From Streptomyces narbonensis (GTDB taxonomy: Bacteria; Actinomycetota; Actinomycetes; Streptomycetales; Streptomycetaceae): a stretch of DNA of 36,190 nucleotides. The translations under genes and the position numbers were made by a program. Where the stretch lies: the NCBI RefSeq assembly GCF_014649015.1, contig NZ_BMSF01000030.1, forward strand, positions 1-36,190. The letters are read 5' to 3'. Under the pieces are notes generated by a model. The model worked only from the letters and a program-made list of their open reading frames with translations. It ran no database searches and was not told where the DNA came from. Of this stretch, positions 1 to 7,496 are shown piece after piece (position 1 is the first letter of the stretch; each line of letters begins with the position of its first letter).

Positions 1-35
1 CCCATGTCCACATCAACGACCCCGACGCGGAGTAG
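1..35 (+). CDS. 3' end of an unidentified upstream gene (partial)
   Basis: The frame beginning at base 3 reads HVHINDPDAE and stops at TAG (33-35). An acidic C-terminus followed at once by a strong hairpin at 106-143 fits the tail of a plus-strand gene whose body lies outside the window. Ten residues are too few to assign a family. The DPD-like ending is seen in VOC/glyoxalase-fold proteins, but that is only a guess. Confidence 0.4.
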   Translation, partial: HVHINDPDAE

Positions 36-105
36 TCACATGATCGGCCGGACAAGTCCTAGGTGAGCCGGGGAGCGGGGCCTCAGGGGTCTCCCTCCCG
101 CTCCT

Positions 106-143
106 CGGACCGGACCCCGACACGCAGGTCGGGGTCCGGTCCG
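106..143. terminator. Bidirectional hairpin terminator between convergent genes
   Basis: Perfect 15-bp stem (106-120 with 129-143) around an 8-nt loop, cacgcagg. It lies between the end of the plus-strand fragment and the end of the minus-strand ABC-F gene. No T-run follows, as is usual for Streptomyces terminators. Confidence 0.75.
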
Positions 144-220
144 GGTCACGGCCGGCGAGGAGGGAGGCGCGGCCCGCGTCCTGATCCCGGACCCCCCGTC
201 CCCCCCCGCTCGCGGCCCCC

Positions 221-1819
221 TCACGCCAGGGTGACGAGCTCCCGGTACTCCTTGCTCCACAGGTCCTCGTCCGCGTCCGGGAGCAGCAGGACCCGCTCCG
301 GGCGCAGCGCGTCGATGGCGCCCTCGTCGTGCGTGACCATGACGATCGCGCCCGGATAGATGCCCACAGCCGCCAGGACCTCGTCCCGGGAAGCGGGGTC
401 CAGGTTGTTCGTGGGCTCGTCCAGGAGCAGCACGTTCGCGCCGGAGTGGACGAGCGCGGCCAGCGCCAGCCGGGTCTTCTCGCCGCCGGAGAGCACCCCG
501 GCCGGCTTGTCCGCCTCGTCGCCCCGGAACAGGAAGGCGCCGAGCACCGCCCGTACCTCACCGTCCGTCAGGTGCGGCGCCGCCCCCGCGAGGTTCTCCC
601 GGACCGTGCGGCCCGGGTCGAGGGTCTCGTGCTCCTGGGCGAAGTATCCGAGGCGCAGCCCGTGCCCGCGTACGACCCGCCCCTCGTCGGGCGTCTCCGC
701 CCCGGCGAGCAGCCGCAGCAGCGTCGTCTTCCCGGCTCCGTTGAACCCGAGGACGACCAGCCTGCTGCCCCGGTCCACCGCCAGGTCCACCCCGCTGAGC
801 ACGGGGCGTTCCCCGTACGCCTTGGTGAGCGAGACCGCGCCCAGCGGCGTACGGCCGCAGGGCGCGGGTTCGGGCAGCCGGATGCGGGCGACCCGCTCGG
901 CCTGCCGCGCCGGGTCGAGGTCCGCGAGCATGCGGTCGGCCCGGCGTGCCATGCTGCGGGCCGTCGTCGCCGTCGCCACCCGGGACTTCATGCGCTCCGC
1001 CTGGGCGTGCAGCGCGGACGCCTTCCGCTCGGCGTTGGCCCGCTCGCGCACCCGGCGTCGCTCGTCGGCGTCCCGCTGCGCGAGGTAGGTGCGCCGGTCG
1101 GTGTTGTGGATGTCGAGCGCGGCGCGCTCCGGATCGAGGTGGAAGACGCGGTTGACGGTGTCGGTGAGGAGCCGGACGTCGTGGCTGATCAGCACCAGCC
1201 CGCCCCGGTGCGCGGTCAGGAAGCCGCGCAGCCAGCCGATCGAGTCGGCGTCCAGATGGTTGGTCGGCTCGTCGAGGAGCAGGGTGTCCTCCGGGCCGTG
1301 GCCCGCGAAGAGGATCCGTGCCAGCTCGACGCGGCGCTTCTGCCCGCCGGACAGCCGGCCGACGGGCCGGTCCAGCACCTCGGCGGGCAGGCCGAGCCCG
1401 GCGGCGACCCGGGCCGCCTCCGCCTCGGCCGCGTACCCGCCGCCCGCCTCGAACGCGACTTCCGCCCGGTCGTACGCGGCGAGCGCCCGCGCGTCGGTAG
1501 TCTCGCCGAGCCGGCGGGCCGCCTCCCCGAGCCGCCGGACGGCCTGGTCGAGGCCTCGCGCGGAGAGGATCCGGTCGGTGACGGAGACGGCGGGGTCGGC
1601 GGCCCGCGAGTCCTGCGGGAGGTGGCCGACGGAGCCGGTACGGGTCACGGTGCCGGCGGCGGGGGCGCGCAGTCCGGCCAGGGTGTCGAGCAGGGTGGTC
1701 TTGCCGGCGCCGTTGCGGCCGACGAGGCCGATCCGGTCGCCGGGGGCGACGTGGAAGGAGACGCCGGACAGCAGGAGCCGGGCGCCGACGCGCACGTCGG
1801 CACCACGAACGGTGATCAT
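221..1819 (-). CDS. ABC-F family ATPase (ribosome-associated)
   Basis: 532 aa, two ATP-binding domains and no membrane segments, which is the ABC-F layout. Domain 1 has Walker A GRNGAGKT (34-41), signature LSGGQ (156-160) and Walker B LLLDEPTNHLD (180-190). A charged, Arg-rich linker (about 245-315) matches the P-site tRNA-interaction motif region. Domain 2 has GFNGAGKT (358-365), LSGGE (443-447) and LLLDEPTNNLD (464-474). ABC-F proteins bind the ribosomal E site and relieve stalling or protect from antibiotics. The opening MITVRGADVRVGA and the ending resemble actinobacterial housekeeping members, so a drug-resistance role is not shown. The ATG at 1819 was chosen over longer in-frame readings because the ABC homology starts there and GGAG (1829-1832) lies 9 nt upstream. 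The 142-bp leader holds an upstream ORF and hairpins. Confidence 0.93.
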   Translation of the reverse strand: MITVRGADVRVGARLLLSGVSFHVAPGDRIGLVGRNGAGKTTLLDTLAGLRAPAAGTVTRTGSVGHLPQDSRAADPAVSVTDRILSARGLDQAVRRLGEAARRLGETTDARALAAYDRAEVAFEAGGGYAAEAEAARVAAGLGLPAEVLDRPVGRLSGGQKRRVELARILFAGHGPEDTLLLDEPTNHLDADSIGWLRGFLTAHRGGLVLISHDVRLLTDTVNRVFHLDPERAALDIHNTDRRTYLAQRDADERRRVRERANAERKASALHAQAERMKSRVATATTARSMARRADRMLADLDPARQAERVARIRLPEPAPCGRTPLGAVSLTKAYGERPVLSGVDLAVDRGSRLVVLGFNGAGKTTLLRLLAGAETPDEGRVVRGHGLRLGYFAQEHETLDPGRTVRENLAGAAPHLTDGEVRAVLGAFLFRGDEADKPAGVLSGGEKTRLALAALVHSGANVLLLDEPTNNLDPASRDEVLAAVGIYPGAIVMVTHDEGAIDALRPERVLLLPDADEDLWSKEYRELVTLA

Positions 1820-1826
1820 GGGATAA

Positions 1827-1936
1827 CGCTCCGAAACAGCTGGGGGACACACGGGTGGCGTGGAAGTGGGTCCGCAGCTAGGAGATTCGGGGCGTGGACA
1901 TGTGTCGAGGCTAACGGAGCGGTCTGCCTCGACGCA
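1827..1936 (-). promoter_or_regulatory. Candidate attenuator: SD-sequestering leader of ABC-F gene
   Basis: On the minus strand, an 11-bp hairpin (1936-1926 with 1911-1901, one G-U pair) overlaps the upstream ORF. The ORF segment CGCTCCG (1921-1915) is a perfect 7-nt complement of CGGAGCG (1833-1827), which contains the ABC-F ribosome-binding site. The two pairings use neighbouring bases. Ribosome stalling in the short ORF could therefore free the downstream site. The 11-bp hairpin could instead simply terminate the upstream sigma gene. Confidence 0.4.
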
Positions 1937-1937
1937 T
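1911..1937 (-). CDS. Putative upstream ORF (MRRGRPLR) in ABC-F leader
   Basis: On the minus strand an ATG (1937) opens an eight-codon frame MRRGRPLR ending at TAG (1913-1911), about 90 nt before the ABC-F start. A weak GGAAA lies 5 nt upstream of the ATG. An in-frame ATG at 1943 could extend it by two residues. Arg/Pro-rich short ORFs upstream of ABC-F genes are typical of ribosome-mediated attenuation. Translation of this ORF is an inference; it has only eight codons. Confidence 0.4.
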   Translation of the reverse strand: MRRGRPLR

Positions 1938-1961
1938 GGGCATTTCCGTCCGGCCGCGCTC

Positions 1962-2885
1962 TCAGTCCTCGGAGAAGGCCAGGTCCAGGGCGCGCACACG
2001 CTCCTCCCCGGTGGTGATGTCCAGGACGGCGATCCGGTCGTGCCGGAGCGTGAACGCCACCGCGGAGACCGGGGCGCCGGCCACGAAGGCGACGAGCCCG
2101 ACGGACCCGTCGACCAGCGCGGGCCGCGCCACACCGGCGAGGCGGGCGAAGGCGACGGCCGCCTCCGCCACGGCCGGGGCGCCGTGGACCGGTCCGCGCT
2201 CGGAGTACGCCACGACGTCCGGGGCGAGGACGGCGGCCAGCGCGCGGGCGTCACGCGCGCGTGCCGCCGCGAGGAACCGTCCCACCACCGCACGCTGCCG
2301 CCCCGGACCCCCGTCGGCCCGCGCGGCGCCGCCGCCCCGGATCCGCTCCCGGACCCGCCGGGCGAGCCGCGCCGCGTCCCCGGGGGAGCCGCCGGTGACC
2401 CGCGCGGTCTCGTCCGGCGGGAGCCCGAACAGGTCGTGCAGGACGTACGCGAGCCGCTCCTCGGCGCCGAGCCCCTCAAGCACCACGAGCAACGCGAGCC
2501 ACACGGAGTCCGCCCCATCAGGACCCCCGGCCCCCCGCCCCCGCCCCGCACGACGAAGGTCCCCACCACGGACACCCCCACCACGGACCCCCGCACGACC
2601 GACGCCCCCACCACGGACACCCCCACCAGGGGAACCCACGCCCCCCGGCCGCTCCGCGCCCGCGGCGCGCTCCCGGAGCCCGCGCACGCACGCCTGCCCC
2701 ACATGGGCCGCCAGCCAGGCACCAAGTACCCCCGCGCCGTCCCGCCCGAGCTCGGCCCGTGCCGCCGCGAGGACGTCATCGGCCTCGCCCGGCGACCCCA
2801 TCAAGCGCAGGGCCAAGCCCCGCAGCTGCTCCTGATCGGCATCGAAGCGCCTGGTCAGAGCGGTGAGCAACGTGTCGTCGTGCAT
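1962..2885 (-). CDS. ECF41-like sigma factor with C-terminal SnoaL-like domain
   Basis: 307 aa. Residues 1-75 resemble a worn region 2 (MHDDTLLTALTRRF, then a DDVLAAARAEL helix where most ECF factors have an acidic DDVVQETWLR-type helix). Residues 80-122 are a Gly/Arg linker made of GGVRGGGVGRAG-like repeats. Region 4 is at about 130-185 (ERLAYVLHDLFGLPPDETARVTG). Residues 195-307 form a SnoaL/NTF2-like domain (RFLAAARARDARALAAVLAPD). That order is the ECF41 (SigJ-type) plan, in which the C-terminal domain modulates activity instead of a separate anti-sigma. ECF41 genes often lie beside carboxymuconolactone decarboxylases or oxidoreductases; none is adjacent here. The ATG at 2885 has GAGGAG upstream. 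The weak region 2 makes real promoter recognition uncertain. Confidence 0.75.
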   Translation of the reverse strand: MHDDTLLTALTRRFDADQEQLRGLALRLMGSPGEADDVLAAARAELGRDGAGVLGAWLAAHVGQACVRGLRERAAGAERPGGVGSPGGGVRGGGVGRAGVRGGGVRGGDLRRAGRGRGAGGPDGADSVWLALLVVLEGLGAEERLAYVLHDLFGLPPDETARVTGGSPGDAARLARRVRERIRGGGAARADGGPGRQRAVVGRFLAAARARDARALAAVLAPDVVAYSERGPVHGAPAVAEAAVAFARLAGVARPALVDGSVGLVAFVAGAPVSAVAFTLRHDRIAVLDITTGEERVRALDLAFSED

Positions 2886-2967
2886 GGGGCCTCACTCCTC
2901 GTCGGTTCCGTCACCGCGTTGACGCGAGGACACGCCCCGATGTGACACGGCCCGCACGGGACGACCC

Positions 2968-4309
2968 CTATCCGCGTACGACCTCACGGGCGATGACCCG
3001 GCGGGCCTCCGCGAGCTCCGCGTCGACCCCCGCGGCCCGCGCCGCGTCCAGGACGATCAGGGCCTCACAGGGCTCGCCCCCGGTGAGCAGCCGGTGGCGC
3101 AGATGGGTGGGCGGGTGCGTGGAGTCCACGCTGTGCCCGCGCCGCTCCGCGACCTGCCGCAGCCGCTCGTACTCGTGCTCCGGCACCGACGCCGCGTGGG
3201 CGGCGAGCCGCTCCCACAGCCCCTCGGCCGGATCCTCCCGGCGCGCGCCGCCGATCCGGGTCCGCGCGGCCACGGACTCCCTGCGGAGTTCACCCGTGAC
3301 GCCTTCGGCGACGAGCAGCCGGTCCATCAGGCCGGCCGCCGCCTCCGTACCGGCGGCGCGGGCGGCGGTCGTGTCGGCGAGGTACTCGGCGCGCTGCGAG
3401 CCGCGCAGGGTCAGTTGGTCCAGGAGGACGACGACGCCCTCGACGAACAGACGGGGCAGCGCGGTCATGAGGTTCACGACGTGGTCCATGAGGCTGTCGG
3501 CGGGCTCGTGGGCCAGCGCGTAGCGCCAGGTGGACAGCGAACGGAAGGCGTTGCCGATGATCAGGGAGTGGCGGGTGTCCCCGTGGGCGTAGTGCCCGAA
3601 CTCATGGCCCAGGAGCGCGATCCGCTCCTGCGGCGACAGGGTCTCCCACAGGCCGAGCCCGAGGTGGAGCACCCGGTGCTGCCTGATGCCGTACACACTG
3701 ACCGAGGCGTTGGTGTCGGCGTCGATCACCACGGCCCGTACGCCGGTGGTCCGGGCGCCCGCCGCGACCTCGTCGAGCAGCGCGAAGAGCCGCGGGGCGT
3801 CCGCCCGGCGCAGGACGGGCAGGCGCTCCTCGACCTTGGAGAGGCGCGCGAACCGGGGCCGCAGCCCGAAGGCCACGACGAGGAGGAGACCGCCGAGCAC
3901 GGGCAGGGCGCCCCCCCCACCCGGCGACGACCAGCCACAGGCCGCCCGCGAGCAGCGCGAGCGTGACTCCGTGGACGGCGAGGGCGAGCGCGGTGGCGAG
4001 GAATCCAGCCGCCCCGCGCCGGGGCGGCCGCCCTGCCCCCGTACGGCCGGACTCGTCGCCACGCTCACCGAAGGCACCGAGCTCACCGCGCTCCGAGAGG
4101 TCGCTGAACAGCTGCTCCCCGAAGCGCTGAGCGAGCCCCCGCCGCATCCTCTCGACGCGCCCGGGTGTCTCCTCGACGCGCCCGTCCGGATCGACGTTCC
4201 ACTCGCAGGCGGCGCACCAGGCGACGAACCGCCCTCCGCCCGTCACCGGCGTCCCGCACTCCGGGCACTGCCGCTCGGCCCCTTGGACGACGTCCGTGGT
4301 CACCGTCAT
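2968..4309 (-). pseudogene. M48 family zinc metallopeptidase, frameshifted at a G8 tract
   Basis: Two overlapping frames together encode one protein of about 446 aa. The first (ATG 4309) has a zinc ribbon with Cys15/18/32/35 and a membrane segment at about 100-131, ending LWLVVAGWGG. The second continues ALPVLGGLLLVVAFGLRP, then the M48 domain with HEFGH (about 235-239 of the joined protein) and a later RAEYLAD motif supplying the third zinc ligand. The frames meet at eight G on the coding strand (complement of 3911-3918); seven G would restore one continuous frame. The rest of the domain is intact, which points to a fresh indel, a sequencing error, or slippage rather than an old pseudogene. 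It is a membrane peptidase of the HtpX/Ste24-like group with an N-terminal zinc ribbon, substrate unknown. The ATG at 4309 has GGGAGG upstream. Confidence 0.85.
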
Positions 4310-4419
4310 GTTCTTGTCCCTCCCCTGCGGTCCTGACGGGACCGCCGTTCACGGCGGAGAGGGTATCGGCCCTGGTGACCGAGTGCTTCGGATGTCTGGA
4401 GCCTGGTGGAACGGGCGAG

Positions 4420-5025
4420 TCACGCGGGGACGTGGAGTGGCGGGTGCTCGAGTACGCGGGGCTTGTACTCGACCAGCTGGATGCGGCCGTCGAAGGTGCG
4501 GTGTTCGGTCATCTCGAGGGCGACGTCCGGGTAGCCGTCGTAGATGCGTTCCTCGCCCGTGGCCCCGGTGATCACCGGGAACATCACGACCCGGAAGCGG
4601 TCGACGAGTCCGGCTCGCAGCAGGGACCGGCACAGGCTGAGGCTGCCGATCGTGCTGAGGAGCCCCGAGCCGCTCGACTTCATGGCGCGGACCGCCTCGA
4701 CGGCGTCGTCGCGGACGAGCGTGGAGTTGGCCCACGTCAGCGGCTCCTCGAGCGAGGAGGAGAAGACCACCTTGGACGCCTGCGTGAGTTCGTCGACGGA
4801 CGCCTCCTCCTCGGGCCTGAACTCGTCCTGGCCATCCGGGACCTCGCCTGCGGCGAAGCCCGACATCAGGCGGTAGGTGTTCGCCCCCATCAGGTACGTG
4901 ACCTTGGGCTGCTCGCCGAGCCATGCGAGGTACTCCGGGCCTTCGAGGCCCCAGAACCCGGGCCAGCCCTCTCCCGACGCGTAGCCGTCGAGGGAGGTGA
5001 TGAAGTCGACGAGAAGCTCCGACAT
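4420..5025 (-). CDS. Dihydrofolate reductase/RibD C-terminal family protein
   Basis: 201 aa starting MSELLVDFITSLDGYASGEG, the usual opening of the DHFR-like/RibD_C family (first strand followed by the S-x-DGY loop). LMGANTYRLM (about 44-53) and VVFSSSLEEPLTW (85-97) match NADPH-binding strands of that fold. These stand-alone proteins are common in actinobacteria and their substrates are mostly unknown; true folate reduction is unlikely. GGAAAGG lies about 8 nt before the ATG. The gene diverges from argC, and their promoters share 187 bp. Confidence 0.85.
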   Translation of the reverse strand: MSELLVDFITSLDGYASGEGWPGFWGLEGPEYLAWLGEQPKVTYLMGANTYRLMSGFAAGEVPDGQDEFRPEEEASVDELTQASKVVFSSSLEEPLTWANSTLVRDDAVEAVRAMKSSGSGLLSTIGSLSLCRSLLRAGLVDRFRVVMFPVITGATGEERIYDGYPDVALEMTEHRTFDGRIQLVEYKPRVLEHPPLHVPA

Positions 5026-5158
5026 GGCGGTGTCCTTTCCTGGGGTGCCACGAGCTTGGACCGGCCGGGAGCCGCAAACTCATCGGCCACGCCGTGGAGG
5101 AACGAGAAACCCTCGACGCGCGCGAGCCCGCCGGGGACGGTGCCCTCGACTCGCGCCG

Positions 5159-5206
5159 TTGCATAAAACTGCGGGCGCACGTATAGTCATGCCATCTATG
5201 AGGAGG
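5159..5206 (+). promoter_or_regulatory. argC promoter, ArgR operator (ARG box) and RBS
   Basis: TTGCAT (5159-5164), a 17-bp spacer and TATAGT (5182-5187) form a good vegetative promoter. AGGAGG (5201-5206) sits 6 nt before the argC ATG. The AT-rich stretches TTGCATAAAACTGC (5159-5172) and GTATAGTCATGCC (5181-5193) stand out in this GC-rich DNA. The second is nearly repeated at the argH promoter (gcatagttatgcc, 12418-12430). ArgR boxes are AT-rich imperfect palindromes, normally paired, so the operator probably covers both promoter hexamers and blocks polymerase when arginine is abundant. Confidence 0.8.
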
Positions 5207-5212
5207 GTTTCG

Positions 5213-6241
5213 ATGAAGGTACGAGCAGCGGTCGCGGGTGCGAGCGGATACGCGGGCGGGGAACTCCTGCGCCTGCTTCTCGCGCACCCCCACGTCGAGA
5301 TCGGCACCCTGACGGGCCACTCCAACGCGGGCCAGAAGCTCGGAGCCCTCCAGCCCCACCTGCTTCCGCTCGCCGACCGCGTCCTCGCGCCGACCGCGGC
5401 CGAGGAGCTCGCGGGGCACGAGGTCGTCTTCCTGGCCCTGCCGCACGGCCAGTCCGCCGCCGTCGCCGAGCAGCTCGGTCCCGACGTCCTCGTCGTCGAC
5501 ATGGGCGCCGACTTCCGGCTGGTGGACCCCGCCGACTGGGAGACGTACTACGGCTCCCCGCACGCAGGGACCTGGCCCTACGGGCTCCCCGAACTCCCCG
5601 GTGCCCGCGCCGCGCTGGAAGGCTCCAAGCGCATCGCGGTGCCCGGCTGCTACCCCACCGCCGTCTCGCTCGCGCTCTTCCCGGCGTACGCGGGCGGCCT
5701 CGCCGAGCCCGAGGCCGTGATCGTCGCCGCCTCCGGGACCTCCGGCGCCGGCAAGGCCGCCAAGCCGCACCTCCTCGGCAGCGAGGTCATGGGCAGCATG
5801 TCGCCGTACGGCGTCGGCGGCGGCCACCGCCACACCCCCGAGATGATCCAGAACCTCAGCGGACCGGCGGGGGAGCGGGTCACCGTCTCCTTCACGCCCA
5901 CCCTGGCCCCGATGCCCCGCGGCATCCTCGCCACCTGCACCGCCGCCGCGAAGCCGGGCGTCACCGCCGAAGCCGTGCGCGACGCCTACGAGAAGGCCTT
6001 CGCGGACGAGCCCTTCGTCCACCTGCTCCCCGAGGGCCAGTGGCCGGCGACGGCGTCCGTCTACGGTTCCAACGCCGTTCAGGTGCAGGTCGCGTACGAC
6101 CCCGCCGCGAAGCGGATCATCGCCATCAGCGCCATCGACAACCTCACCAAGGGCACCGCCGGCGGTGCGGTGCAGAGCATGAACATCGCCCTGGGCCTCC
6201 CTGAGGACACCGGGCTTTCCACGATCGGAGTTGCGCCGTGA
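5213..6241 (+). CDS. argC: N-acetyl-gamma-glutamyl-phosphate reductase
   Basis: 342 aa. Reduces N-acetylglutamyl-5-phosphate to the semialdehyde with NADPH, the third step of ornithine synthesis. NADP-binding GASGYAG is at 9-15. The catalytic cysteine is Cys146 in VPGCYPTA, and the conserved histidines are in GGGHRHTPEM (about 202-211), all typical of ArgC. The ATG at 5213 is preferred over upstream in-frame ATGs because AGGAGG is 6 nt away, the promoter lies just upstream, and the protein then begins MKVRAAVAGASGYAG. The stop TGA overlaps the GTG of a 31-codon ORF. Confidence 0.97.
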   Translation: MKVRAAVAGASGYAGGELLRLLLAHPHVEIGTLTGHSNAGQKLGALQPHLLPLADRVLAPTAAEELAGHEVVFLALPHGQSAAVAEQLGPDVLVVDMGADFRLVDPADWETYYGSPHAGTWPYGLPELPGARAALEGSKRIAVPGCYPTAVSLALFPAYAGGLAEPEAVIVAASGTSGAGKAAKPHLLGSEVMGSMSPYGVGGGHRHTPEMIQNLSGPAGERVTVSFTPTLAPMPRGILATCTAAAKPGVTAEAVRDAYEKAFADEPFVHLLPEGQWPATASVYGSNAVQVQVAYDPAAKRIIAISAIDNLTKGTAGGAVQSMNIALGLPEDTGLSTIGVAP

Positions 6242-6333
6242 GCGACGCACGCGCAGCCGCCGGTCTGCAGACAACGACGATGCCCGCACCTCTGCGCTGC
6301 GCGGGCGGAGAAGCGAACGGAGAAGCACAGTGA
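6238..6333 (+). CDS. Putative 31-codon ORF bridging argC and argJ
   Basis: GTG (6238-6240) overlaps the argC stop as GTGA. The frame runs 31 codons (VSDARAAAGLQTTTMPAPLR..., ending GEANGEAQ) and stops at TGA (6331-6333), which overlaps the argJ GTG (6330-6332), again as GTGA. The argC-argJ gap would otherwise be an 88-bp hole in an operon whose next joints are 4-base overlaps. No domain is recognised. It may serve only to carry ribosomes from argC to argJ by translational coupling. Existence as a stable peptide is unproven. Confidence 0.45.
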   Translation: MSDARAAAGLQTTTMPAPLRCAGGEANGEAQ

Positions 6334-7496
6334 GCGTGACCGCAGCGAAGGGATTCACGGCAGCGGGCATCGCCGCCGGGATCAAGCAGAACGGCAACCC
6401 GGACCTGGCCCTCGTGGTCAACACCGGGCCCCGCCGCGCCGCCGCGGGAGTCTTCACCTCCAACCGCGTCAAGGCCGCGCCCGTCGTCTGGTCCCAGCAG
6501 GTCCTCGCCGACGGCGAGCTGACCGCCGTCGTCCTCAACTCCGGCGGCGCCAACGCCTGCACCGGACCGAAGGGCTTCCAGGACACCCACGCCACCGCCG
6601 AGAAGGTCGCCGAGGTCCTGAGCGCGAAGGGCACCGAGGTCGGCGCCGGCGAGGTCGCCGTCGCCTCCACCGGCCTCATCGGCGTCCTGCTCCCCATGGA
6701 CAGGCTGCTCCCCGGCGTCGAGAAGGCCGCGGCCGAACTCTCCGAGCACGGCGGCGAGAAGGCCGCCATCGCCATCAAGACCACCGACACCGTCCACAAG
6801 ACCTCCGTGGTCACGAAGGACGGCTGGACGGTCGGCGGCATGGCGAAGGGCGCCGGCATGCTCGCCCCGGGCCTCGCCACCATGCTCGTCGTCCTCACCA
6901 CCGACGCCGACGTCGACGCCAAGGGCCTGGACAGCGCGCTCCGGGGCGCCACCCGCGTCACCTTCGACCGGGTCGACTCCGACGGCTGCATGTCCACCAA
7001 CGACACCGTCCTCCTCCTCGCCTCCGGCGCCTCCGGCGTCACCCCCGCGCAGGACGCGTTCACCGAGGCCGTACGGGAGGTCTGCGACGACCTCGCCCGC
7101 CAGCTGATCGGCGACGCCGAGGGCGCCAGCAAGGACATCCGCATCGAGGTGATCAACGCCGCCACCGAGGACGACGCCGTCGAGGTGGGCCGCTCCATCG
7201 CCCGGAACAACCTCCTCAAGTGCGCCATCCACGGCGAGGACCCCAACTGGGGCCGGGTGCTCTCCGCCATCGGCACCACGGCGGCGGCCTTCGACCCGGA
7301 TCAGCTCGACGTCGCCATCAACGGCGTGTGGGTCTGCAGGAACGGCTCCGTCGGCGAGGACCGCGAGCTCGTCGACATGCGCTACCGGGAGGTCGTCATC
7401 ACCGCCGACCTCGCCGCCGGCACCGAGTCCGCCGTCATCTGGGCGAACGACCTGACCGCCGACTACGTCCACGAGAACAGCGCGTACTCGTCATGA
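6330..7496 (+). CDS. argJ: Bifunctional ornithine acetyltransferase/N-acetylglutamate synthase
   Basis: 388 aa. Moves acetyl from N-acetylornithine to glutamate, recycling the acetyl group of the cyclic ornithine pathway. The precursor self-cleaves between Ala183 and Thr184 in GLATMLVV; Thr184 becomes the N-terminal nucleophile of the beta chain. Other family marks are KTTDTVHKTSVV (150-161), MAKGAGMLAP (171-180) and a DGCMSTNDTVLL segment. The GTG at 6330 is chosen because GGAGAAG lies just upstream and the protein begins MSVTAAKGFTAAGIAAGIK; an in-frame start further upstream would add an Arg-rich, non-family leader. Whether this enzyme also uses acetyl-CoA cannot be read from sequence. Confidence 0.96.
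   Translation: MSVTAAKGFTAAGIAAGIKQNGNPDLALVVNTGPRRAAAGVFTSNRVKAAPVVWSQQVLADGELTAVVLNSGGANACTGPKGFQDTHATAEKVAEVLSAKGTEVGAGEVAVASTGLIGVLLPMDRLLPGVEKAAAELSEHGGEKAAIAIKTTDTVHKTSVVTKDGWTVGGMAKGAGMLAPGLATMLVVLTTDADVDAKGLDSALRGATRVTFDRVDSDGCMSTNDTVLLLASGASGVTPAQDAFTEAVREVCDDLARQLIGDAEGASKDIRIEVINAATEDDAVEVGRSIARNNLLKCAIHGEDPNWGRVLSAIGTTAAAFDPDQLDVAINGVWVCRNGSVGEDRELVDMRYREVVITADLAAGTESAVIWANDLTADYVHENSAYSS

Noticed and set aside
221..1819. Antibiotic-resistance assignment of the ABC-F
   Set aside because: ABC-F structure alone cannot tell resistance from housekeeping function, and the N- and C-terminal sequence look like the housekeeping type.
221..2779. Extension of the ABC-F frame to 852 codons
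   Set aside because: The upstream part is the antisense of the sigma gene; ABC-F homology and a well-placed SD begin at 1819.
4339..4360. ccgccgt-tc-acggcgg hairpin after the DHFR-like gene
   Set aside because: Seven pairs with a 2-nt loop is too weak in this GC-rich DNA to call a terminator.
4349..7279. A 976-codon minus-strand frame across argC and argJ
   Set aside because: Shadow of argC/argJ; composition is repetitive and no motif is seen.
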